DNA of 64,000 nucleotides from Phascolomyces articulosus (taxonomy: Eukaryota; Mucoromycota; Mucoromycetes; Mucorales; Lichtheimiaceae). Position 1 is the stretch's first letter; every line of letters starts with the position of its first letter. The stretch lies in NCBI GenBank assembly GCA_025677815.1, contig JAIXMP010000013.1:682001-746000 (forward strand), read 5' to 3'. The notes under the pieces were generated by a model, which saw nothing but the letters and a program-made list of their open reading frames with translations, made no database searches and was not told the origin of the DNA. A program made the translations under genes and the position numbers. Shown one piece after another: positions 12,308 through 21,056 of this stretch.

Positions 12308-15300
12308 ATGGGTACGTTAAAGAAGTGGATGGATGAGGAAAAATTATACGCACAGATATTATATATTACCAAAGGGGATGGATGATTGACAGGATGGATG
12401 GATGGATCAAGTCATATGCCTCTATGTATATGTAATGTGTATGTGTGTGGGAATATTTTTGCTAACCTGTTTGTTTATATTATGGATGGTTCATTTTACC
12501 CATGAATAGTGGTATGTATTTTATATTACAATTTCAAATAATAACTCAATGAAGTCCATGGTGACAATTTTATGTAACTAAATAAACTTGCCTATTATTA
12601 TATTATTATTATAGAACTTTACTGTTGAGGAAATCCGTGGTTTGATGGTAATTATGAATGACCTTTTTTTTTTGCAATTCTCGAAACATTCAATTACCAA
12701 AATGGGGAAAATGGACAATGTCAACTAACTCACTTTTTTGCTCTTCTCCTTTCATGGTTTATTATCAAATAGGACAAAGTTACGAACGTCCGTAACATGT
12801 CCGTCATTGCTCACGTCGATCACGGCAAGTCTACTTTGACTGACTCTTTGGTCTCCAAGGCCGGTATTATCTCTGCCGGTCGTGCTGGTGAAACCCGTTT
12901 CATGGATACCCGTAAGGATGAACAAGAACGTGGTATTACCATCAAGTCCACCGCTATTTCCATGTATTTCGCTTTGGAAAACCCTGACGATGTCAAGGAA
13001 ATCAAGGGCCAAAAGACTGAAGGTATGAAGAGTACTTTATATATATGAAGTGGGGAACGAGAAAGCAGTTTAAAGTAGTATAATGAGAATATGTTACTTA
13101 GCTTATTATTTTTTGTAATGATATTATAGGCCATGATTTCTTGATCAACTTGATCGATTCACCAGGTCACGTTGATTTCTCCTCCGAAGTTACTGCTGCC
13201 CTTCGTGTCACTGATGGTGCTCTTGTCGTCGTTGATTGTATTGAAGGTGTCTGTGTCCAAACTGAAACTGTCTTGCGTCAAGCTTTGGGTGAACGTATCA
13301 AGCCTGTTATCGTCATTAACAAGATTGATCGTGCTTTGCTTGAATTGCAATTGGAGAAGGAAGAATTGTACAACGTATGTAGTTTTTTTTTGCATTTTAC
13401 ATACGAATGGAACTGAAGCTGTAGAAAGAATGGTGAAATTGGAGAGTACTTTTTTCTAACTTGATATTATTATTAGGCTTTTGCTCGTACCATTGAATCC
13501 GTTAACGTCATCATTGCTACCTACTTTGATGAAGCTCTTGGTGATGTCCAAGTCTACCCTGATAAGGGTACCGTTGCTTTTGCTTCCGGTCTTCACGGTT
13601 GGGGTTTTACTCTTCGTCAATTCGCTGTCCGTTACTCCAAGAAGTTCGGTGTTGACAAGGAAAAGATGATGCAACGTTTGTGGGGTGAAAACTACTTCAA
13701 CCCTAAGACCAAGAAGTGGACTACCAAGGAAACCGATGCCAGTGGCAAGCCTTTGGATCGTGCTTTCAACATGTTCGTCTTGGATCCTATCTACAAGATT
13801 TTCGATTCCATCATGAACTTCAAGAAGGAACAAATCCCCGTCCTTTTGGAAAAGCTCGAAATTCACTTGAAGAACGAAGAAAAGGAATTGGAAGGCAAGC
13901 AATTGCTCAAGGTTGTCATGCGCAAGTTCTTACCTGCTGGTGATGCTCTTTTGGAAATGATCTGTATTCACTTGCCTTCCCCCGTCACTGCTCAAAAGTA
14001 CCGTGTTGTCAACTTGTACGAAGGTCCTTCTGATGACGAATGTGCTCAAGGTATCCGTGACTGTGACCCCAACGGTCCTTTGATGATGTATGTCTCCAAG
14101 ATGGTTCCCACCTCCGATAAGGGTCGTTTCTACGCTTTCGGTCGTGTTTTCTCTGGTACCATCCGTGCTGGTCTTAAGGTCCGTATTCAAGGTCCTAACT
14201 ACCAACCCGGTTCCAAGACCGATTTGGCTATCAAGTCTATCCAACGTACCGTTCTTATGATGGGTCGTAACACTGAAGCCATTGATGACTGTCCCGCTGG
14301 TAACATTATCGGTTTGGTCGGTGTTGATCAATTCTTGGTCAAGTCTGGTACCATCACCACCTCCGAAGTTGCCCACAACATGAAGGTTATGAAGTTCTCT
14401 GTCTCCCCTGTCGTGCAAGTTGCCGTTGAAGTCAAGAACGCCAACGATTTGCCCAAGCTTGTTGAAGGTTTGAAGCGTCTTTCCAAGTCTGATCCTTGTG
14501 TCTTGACCTACACCTCCGACTCTGGTGAACACATTGTTGCCGGTGCTGGTGAACTTCACTTGGAAATTATCTTGAAGGATTTGGAAGAAGATCACGCTCA
14601 AGTTCCTATCCGTACTGGTGACCCTGTCGTCCAATACCGTGAAACCGTCACTGCTGAATCTTCCATGGACTGTTTGTCCAAGTCTCCTAACAAGCACAAC
14701 CGTATCTTCATGCGTGCTATGCCTTTGGATGATGAATTGTCCAACGATATCGAAAACGCCAAGATTGGTCCCAAGGACGATTTCAAGGCTCGTGCCCGTA
14801 TCTTGGCTGACAAGTACAACTGGGATGTCACTGAAGCCCGTAAGATTTGGTGTTTCGGTCCCGATGCTACCGGTCCTAACCTTGTTGTCGATGTTACCAA
14901 GGCTGTCCAATACTTGAACGAAATCAAGGATTCTTGTGTTGCCGCTTTCCAATGGGCTACCAAGGAAGGTCCTTTGGCCGAAGAAAACTTGCGTGGCTGT
15001 CGCTTCAACATCTTGGATGTTGTCCTTCACGCTGATGCTATCCACAGAGGTGGTGGTCAAATTATCCCCACTTTCCGTCGTGTTGTCTACGCTTCCATGT
15101 TGACTGCTCAACCTGGTATCCAAGAACCCGTCTACTTGGTCGAAATCCAATGTCCCGACTCTGCTATGGGTGGTATTTACTCCGTTCTTAACCGTCGCCG
15201 TGGTATGGTCTTCTCTGAAGAACAACGTCCTGGTACCCCCATGATGAACATCAAGGCTTACATGCCTGTCAACGAATCTTTCGGTTTCACTGCTGATTTG

Positions 15301-15477
15301 CGTGCTGCCACCGCTGGTCAAGCTTTCCCTCAAGCTGTCTTCGATCACTGGCAAGCTATGACTGGTAACCCCTTGGAAGAAGGCAACAAGGTCTATGATA
15401 TCATCCGTGCCGTCCGTAAGAGAAAGGGTCTTGTCGAAGATATTCCCGGTCTTGACAAGTACTACGATAAGCTCTAA
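12308..15477 (+). CDS. EFT: Translation elongation factor 2 (eEF2)
   Basis: GTPase that drives ribosomal translocation. The spliced frame is 844 codons, matching the 842-845 of other fungi. Exons: 12308-12311 (ATGG), 12510-12511 (TG), 12615-12647, 12773-13022, 13130-13374, 13477-15477. The two-base second exon is required to give [11 protein letters not shown]1 is AHVDHGKST (residues 26-34), followed by DSPGHVDF and NKIDR. The diphthamide loop [12 protein letters not shown] puts the modified His at residue 701. The protein ends in DKYYDKL. Switch I reads [15 protein letters not shown]: Met replaces the Thr (yeast Thr57) phosphorylated in yeast and animals. Codon use is strongly biased to C-ending and other preferred codons, unlike neighbouring genes, as expected for a very highly expressed gene. 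That bias also creates long empty ORFs on the opposite strand. Confidence 0.97.
12510..12511 (+). other. Two-nucleotide microexon of eEF2
   Basis: Exon 1 ends ATGG|GTACGT. The next coding block begins AG|AACTTTACTG. Joining these directly gives a stop within five codons. Inserting the TG that lies between TGAATAG and GTATGT restores ATG GTG AAC TTT ACT, the conserved MVNFT start, and makes the total coding length divisible by three. The flanking introns (198 and 103 bases) have good donors (GTACGT, GTATGT), and the first has a CTAAC branch-site match near 12462. No other ATG or donor in the interval gives an open frame. Confidence 0.72.
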
Positions 15478-16276
15478 ATGCTTTCATCCGCATTCCTATT
15501 ACTCCCTTCTTAAATTAGAATTTGTGTATATTGCATATAGCAACAATGATAAAGTTATTTTTCATTTTCCTGATACAATTTTTATTTGTTATTATGGATT
15601 ATCCGTGTTATTATTAATATATATATCCTGTGGTACAAAAACAATAATGAAATGGATGTTTTACGATTGATGAGGGTTGGATCGATGAAGAAGATAGTGT
15701 TAAGATAGAGCTTTTGTGTTGACGTTTTTTATTGCGACAAAAATTCGATATGGTAGGGTATGAAATGACTATCCAGAGTACATAACGACTATACGAACAT
15801 GATTTTGGATATATAGAAAACTGAAAAACATATTTCGCGTTAATAATGCTATCTACTTGATAGATGGTTACATAGTCAATTAGTTGGATGATATTCGTTT
15901 GGATGGCTGTATATGTACGGTTGTGATTCTGGTGATAGTATGTGATATATATGTTAAGATACCTGACCGTTAATGTGAAACAAAAATTCAATAGCAAGTC
16001 CTTGTAAGTAAAGAACGGTGGTTTTTCTATATATCTTTAAATCATTTTTGTATTAAACTATCATATTATCATATAATATAATATAGCATCCAGATAAGGT
16101 AGATCTCAAAAAAAATGGATCGACAACATTCAGGTTTACATATTTACAATTGGTGTCACTTTGCTGAGTTTACCCCAGACATATCTTTTATGCAATAGAT
16201 AACGATTCGATGCTTTTATAGAAACGATTGAAAACATATAATTCGTTAATAAATCAAAACCTTGACATTATAATAA
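15478..16276. other. Intergenic: eEF2 3' region
   Basis: AT-rich DNA running from the eEF2 stop to the foldback element. No conserved coding sequence is seen; the ORF at 15614-15997 on the minus strand has no recognisable content. Confidence 0.4.
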
Positions 16277-16476
16277 AAGAGAATTACTACACAGGTAACA
16301 AAAATCTGAAAGTCAGACTTCACAGGTAGCAAGAATAATAGGTATCTCAGTAACTTGCTACCCACGTAGCCTAGCGCTGAATCTTGCTACCTTTGTAATC
16401 TGTTACCTGTGTTGTCTACCAAAGTCTTCCACCTGTGATGTCTCCTCTTCCTTTCCCTTTATTACTCGTACCTATT
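16277..16476. repeat. Left inverted-repeat arm of the foldback element
   Basis: 200-base arm. Compared with the right arm it has a 29-base insertion near 16362-16390 that partly duplicates the adjacent TTGCTACC motif, which suggests a local slippage duplication after insertion. The rest aligns with only scattered substitutions. Confidence 0.8.
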
Positions 16477-16909
16477 TAATTATTGTATAAACAAAGTTAA
16501 TGCTATGAACAATATCCATCTTAGTTTGACAGTGTATCTTTTTGACACTTATAAAGACATAAAACTCTAGAACACGTAAATGTATAACTTAATTTAACAG
16601 CACTTTTTCCTAGATCTGCCTCTTGGGAAATAAGAAGTATCACATAGTACAATCAAAAGAAATAATTATGAATACAGGAATACTGGTTTTTTGGTTTTAA
16701 ATATAATGCGTAGGATTTAAATACTTACACGCATTAAAGAATCTGCTCTATTATTTTGAAGATTAAAATGGGTATTGATTTTTAAGCGCAATCCTTAATA
16801 TAATCTTTTTTTATTATTGAAGTCGTTTTATTCAGTTTTATTAATTCTGTAATGAGAAGACTGCTATGTTTGTGTATCGATTTTTCCTTTTTTAATAATA
16901 CAAAAATTC

Positions 16910-17080
16910 AATAGGTACGAGTAATGAAGGAAAAGGAAAAAGAGACATCACAGGTGGAAGACTTTGGTAGACAACACAGGTAACAGATTACAAAGGTAGC
17001 AAGTTACTGAGATACCTATTATTCTTGCTACCTATGAAGTCTGACTTCCAGGTTTTTGCTACATGTGTAGCAATTCTCTT
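16910..17080. repeat. Right inverted-repeat arm of the foldback element
   Basis: 171-base arm, the reverse complement of the left arm from CTCTT at 17076-17080 inward to AATAGGTACGAG at 16910. The high identity of the arms implies recent insertion or gene conversion between them. Confidence 0.8.
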
Positions 17081-17215
17081 ACTGAATACAGAGAATACAC
17101 CCTCGTCAATATCAGAAGATACAGTAAATGTTGTTTCCCTTCCGTATATTCAGATTCAGATTTAGATTAGTTCAATAATTTTAGGACATAGTAAAGAGCC
17201 CCAATAAAATTTAAC

Positions 17216-17930
17216 TCATTTCATACAAAAAAAAAAAAAAGATACAGTAAATGCACGTGTAATTTGAGATATAGATCGAGAGAGAAAGAGAGAGAGTGAG
17301 TAGATGTCAATGATAATACCTATTTTCTGCTTGTTTTCTCGGCTATGGTTTGTTGTTATCTTTGTCTCATCGATAGATTCCACCACCGAAATACGGTAAC
17401 TAGAAGAGCGTTTCTGTGGATATTGATGACTAGGAAGCACAACATTATTATTAGACCAAAGTATGACATCTGCCGATGAAACGCTTTGTATTGAATTAAA
17501 CATTGGCGATGACTGGCAACTTCGATCATTTGGGGTCCAGTATCCATATAATTTTGATTTGGTTGTATGTCATCTCAGTCAGTGATAAATAACGGCTTAA
17601 TGGTAACCTTCGATAGCTCAGATTTCTTTTGACTTGGAAGTAGTAGCAATCGATATTTACAATACTTTGGGTGTCGCTGGTATGTGGATGGGAATAGCGA
17701 TTCTTTTTGTCAGGATAAGTCACTATAGCACCTATACCGCCGTTCGTTGAGGAGAATGGTAGTGACGATGACAGAAAATTTAGGGTTGACATTAATATGT
17801 TACCACGATGGTTATTGCTGAGCGATTGTTGATCCAGTTGTTGCTACTCAGCTTCATTGCTCTTATTTCTGTGAATATCAGATATTGTTCATTGCTGAGT
17901 ATTTGGATCTTTTGATGATGATGCTGCATT
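17216..17930 (-). pseudogene. Decayed or unresolved Ser/Asn-rich gene
   Basis: On the minus strand one frame reads like real low-complexity fungal protein (HNAASSSKDPNTQQ, then QQLDQQSLSNNHRG, NILMSTLNFLSSSLPFSS, GAIVTYPDKKNRYSHPHT). It is interrupted by a TGA and a TAG in the same frame. Protein-like sequence then resumes in another frame (QSSPMFNSIQSVSSADVILW, SHQYPQKRSSSYRISVVES) to about 17216. Either this is a pseudogene with nonsense and frameshift changes or it has small introns I could not place. I do not recognise a family. It lies next to the foldback element and is divergent from the small membrane-protein gene. Confidence 0.35.
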
Positions 17931-18473
17931 ATGTTGTTGATTACAATATTCTTTATATATATATTTATATATATATAATATGTTTAATATATGGAGAATA
18001 GAAAGAATAATTCATGGGTTAAGGAAGGTTAATTTGAACTACCAGATATTTTATAGATAGTTTTTCCTTCTATTGTCTAAGTATAGTGATGCTTATGTAA
18101 AGAATTTCATAAAAGTACTTAATCTCAAAGCATATATTAATATCTTTTGTGTGTAATTATATATATTCAAGAAAGTACGATGATGCAATAGTATGTTTTC
18201 CATAACTTTATCTTAATATGGACAAAGAATTTGAAAAAAAAACAGAGCCAACAAGATGTGTAAAGCGTAGTAATATGGTTGTATCACATAAGGCTTCCGT
18301 ACAAGTAGCGTACCATGGATCACCGCCACATATTAGCAACTATATCCAATCACATGGCCTGTTTTGATAATATTTATATATTCTTGGTGTTTTACTTGGC
18401 TCAGCAATTCCTTTCTCACTCTTCCTTTTCTTTTTATTTCATAAAACACACACAGAAAAAAAAACACGCTAAT
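17931..18473. other. Intergenic: upstream of the small membrane-protein gene
   Basis: AT-rich spacer with a (TA)n-like patch near 17950-17975. A C/T-rich stretch (about 18410-18440) precedes the start at 18474. Nothing else is recognised. Confidence 0.4.
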
Positions 18474-19125
18474 ATGGGATTTGCAGAAACTTTTGGTGAA
18501 GTTGTTGGATATTCGATCTATTTCGTTGTAGGAACTATCTGGTTAGGTAAATATAATGTTTTATATTACAACTAATATTACAAGGACCATAGAATAATTA
18601 TTCAGTCACAAAACAGGAAGGATATCGTGTGTAAAAGAGGATTCATATTGAATGCGTATGTATATATTTATACTGAAAAAATTTGTAGCGTTCCTGGGTG
18701 TCGGTCTATGTGTTGTGCTATTTTATATTGGCAGTATTTGTGCCAATTTTTCATGCTGGGGGCCTGTCTTCCGCTGGATAAAGGACGGTTATCATTCCAC
18801 TAAATCGGCACTGAGTCGAAGCATAGCTACTATTTCCCGTTTACCCAAAACAGTGGTAAAGGTATGCACGGATGGTTTACATAAAGTTCGGGAAACAATG
18901 ACTTCGCGAGGAAACAATAAATCAAATACAGAATACGCTATGGCACCCTCTCGCAACAGTTCAGACGAAACACCTCTTTTAAATGAAGATGAGAGTAGTG
19001 TTGACGATCTTCCAGAAACAAAAATCGATATTGTTGTTGATCCACCGTCCAGAAATTCTGTCACTGTAATAACTGATGAATTACCAATGACAAATTATGA
19101 AACATCGACGGCAACCCACCCATAA
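18474..19125 (+). CDS. Small membrane protein with acidic dileucine-type tail, unknown function
   Basis: Two exons (18474-18546, 18689-19125) give 169 codons. The start at 18474 is preferred over an upstream in-frame ATG at 18315 because it follows a C/T leader and directly opens a hydrophobic N-terminus. Residues 9-47 are hydrophobic (VGYSIYFVVGTIWL, then AFLGVGLCVVLFYIGSICA), enough for one or two membrane spans, and the exon junction falls inside this block. The remaining 120 residues are hydrophilic and Ser/Thr-rich. DETPLL matches the [DE]xxxL[LI] endosome/vacuole sorting signal, so a vacuolar or endosomal membrane location is possible (inference). No family is recognised. Confidence 0.7.
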
Positions 19126-19416
19126 TAATTAAGAATCCATTTTTCTAAATATATATATCAAGACAATTTTGGATACGTATATATTTTATAAAAAAAAAAC
19201 ATAAGAGTTACAGAAATATTATATATAATAACGTTCATGCATATCATAAATCCACTTTTTTTTGTTTTACCTTTCCACTTTCCATATTTTCCCACCATAC
19301 ATTTTAACTTTTGTATATAAATTATATAGCAACATTTTTTTTTGTATAAATAAGTAGTCAATAATTCATATCAATTCAATCTTCTAATTTTTCTATTGTT
19401 TTTTTTTTGTCTTGTT
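19126..19416. other. Convergent 3' spacer
   Basis: AT-rich spacer between the converging membrane-protein and NRK1 genes, with T- and A-runs (about 19189-19200, 19257-19263, 19336-19345, 19398-19410) suited to polyadenylation on both strands. No gene is seen. Confidence 0.4.
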
Positions 19417-20479
19417 TTAAAATGTGTTTACAAGCTTATTGACTACAGCGTTGGCTGTTTCTTCAATTGAATATTTATCAGTATCTAGAACAAGCACACC
19501 TTGTACAGCTTCATGTTCAATTTCGGAATGATCTTCTCCTAAAAATAAATGCTTGTTGCATTTTATATATTCTGGCCATACAATTTTATCAAAATATCCA
19601 GGTGGATCAATCCAATAGCCTAAATGTAGAATTTTTTTTCTTGATCAATACACTGTCGACCCCAAATTATGTCCTTGCCTCTTCTCATGTGAATCATGTT
19701 ATTTTTATTACCTTCTGTAGTAACATAACCTTGTCGACTCTCTCTTCGATGCTTCAATGTTTCATAAGATGCATTGATAAACACTTTACAATCAAGATGT
19801 GTGCAAAGGTCACGGTCCCAATAGAGCATAAATCCATCCACAATCAAATATAATGTATCATCTTGCTTCAAAGGAGCAATGGATTCCTTAAGACGTTCTA
19901 AAGCTACATCGGAAATCAATGTGGATCCATCGTGCGTGTTATTGACTTCGTTCGATCTATATTTTTCAGGTAATTGTTTATTGTTAACCACGTATTGAAT
20001 AGTTTCATCGAGTCGATGGAAATCCACTGCTTCAGGACAATCCCAATTGGCAAGTTGTGTTTCGGGATCTATAGGTATTTCACTATCAAGCTTTTTTTTT
20101 GTGGTGTATATATAAAAGAGTATAGGATTTGTAAGTCGTTCTATGTCTGAAATGGTAGAGATTTCGTTCAACTCATTAAATTACTTACTTTAAAAAAATC
20201 ATCTTGATAAATTACAACTGAATGTTTCAATAAACGTCGAAGGATTCGTGTTACTGTCTGAAGATAATGAATTAAGTGTTAGGTACAGGAACAGTACGCG
20301 CAGAGTGTAGTTCGTATTGTGGAAAAGTTCTAATAACTTACGGTTTTTCCACTACAGCTTGCTCCACTACAATAGCCTGCATTTAGCAAAAATATATAAA
20401 AAGAAAATAATGCTCTTTATTTTATTTTTTGAAATAAATCCTTGTCTCTCCACCTTATGCCAATGGTGCAAACTTTCAT
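19417..20479 (-). CDS. NRK1: Nicotinamide riboside kinase
   Basis: Phosphorylates nicotinamide riboside to NMN in NAD salvage. Five exons from the right (20454-20479, 20342-20366, 20189-20257, 19712-20090, 19417-19619) join in phase to 233 codons, similar to yeast Nrk1. The first two exons are only 26 and 25 bases and together encode MKVCTIGISGASCSGKT, a perfect NRK P-loop. Then come YQDDFFK with the catalytic Asp, IPIDPETQLANWDCPEAVDF, LIVDGFMLYWD, RRESRQGYVTTEG (lid) and WIDPPGYFDKIVWPEYIK, all typical of NRK rather than uridine kinase. The exon 2 acceptor (TATTGTAG at 20367) was chosen over an upstream AG because only it gives the P-loop. The exon 4 acceptor follows an A-run (CACAAAAAAAAAG) with no pyrimidine tract, but it keeps the frame and conserved sequence. 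Confidence 0.92.
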
Positions 20480-20626
20480 AGTTCTAATAGTGTCGGCTGA
20501 AGCTCGTCGTTTCAAAGGTTTTTTTTAGGCGCTCAAAGAGTCGAGTTTTATTTCGTAACCCCGTCAAAGAGAGGTGGGAGAGTATAAATCAAAGAAAAAT
20601 TGGGTGCAAGGGATACAATTTACAAG

Positions 20627-20926
20627 TTATGGAGATAACCGAGGAAGTGCCAGTTGAGCAATCCTCTGTTGCACTAACCTATGAACTATTACTAATACAT
20701 TATCATGAAGGGAAGGAATGCCATCGAAAGTAATAGAATTGAGAATGGCTTAGGGATCCGGGAGAAATTTTAAAAGATACAAAGCAGATTGAAAGGAGGA
20801 TAAGGTACAATCTGTCATCCATAGGTCGTTCCAGTTAGTACACCAGGCCTTCCACTTAACTGGGCACTGGTATAGAATATGATCTTGATCTTCCATAGGT
20901 TCAGCACATAATGTGCTCAAGTCGTT
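20627..20926 (-). pseudogene. LINE-type reverse-transcriptase 3' relic
   Basis: One minus-strand frame reads STLCAEPMEDQDHILYQCP, then VKWKAWCTNWNDLW. This is the Cys/His motif C-x2-E-x(n)-D-H-I/L-x3-C-P found after the reverse transcriptase domain of many non-LTR retrotransposons. The frame runs on with an internal TAA at 20750 through LNSITFDGIPSLHDNVLV and ends near 20627. An upstream in-frame TGA and the lack of any RT core show that it is a short dead fragment. It lies in the divergent interval between NRK1 and the PPR gene. Confidence 0.6.
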
Positions 20927-21056
20927 TCAAAAGTATACTCTCTATATTCTATATTGGTAAATTCCCCAGCAGATTTTTCATTTCCGACAACAACAAAAAA
21001 ACACAGGAACATCTTTAGTGTCTCTGTTTATTATAAAAGAAAGAAAATAACCTGCC

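Larger units (their letters stand above)
16277..17080. mobile_element. Foldback / MITE-like element with long inverted repeats
   Basis: Two arms face each other: 16277-16476 (200 bases) and 16910-17080 (171 bases). Read inward from each end both begin AAGAGAATT(A/G)CTACACA and run through GTCAGACTTCA, AGCAAGAATAATAGGTATC and GAAGACTTTGGTAGACAACA (right-arm strand) to CGAGTAAT / ATTACTCGTACCTATT. The arms are almost identical apart from a 29-base extra block in the left arm. The roughly 430-base centre is AT-rich and has no ORF resembling a transposase, so this is a non-autonomous element. GGTAGCAAG/CTTGCTACC and GGTAACA sub-motifs recur within each arm. No clear target-site duplication is visible (left flank ends TAATAA, right flank starts ACTGAA). 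Confidence 0.82.

Noticed and set aside
13930..15354. 474-codon ORF on the minus strand opposite eEF2, plus several 80-150-codon frames beside it
   Set aside because: It results from the strong preferred-codon bias of eEF2. The translation is Thr/Asp/Val/Gly-rich nonsense with no family motif, and eEF2 explains the DNA fully.
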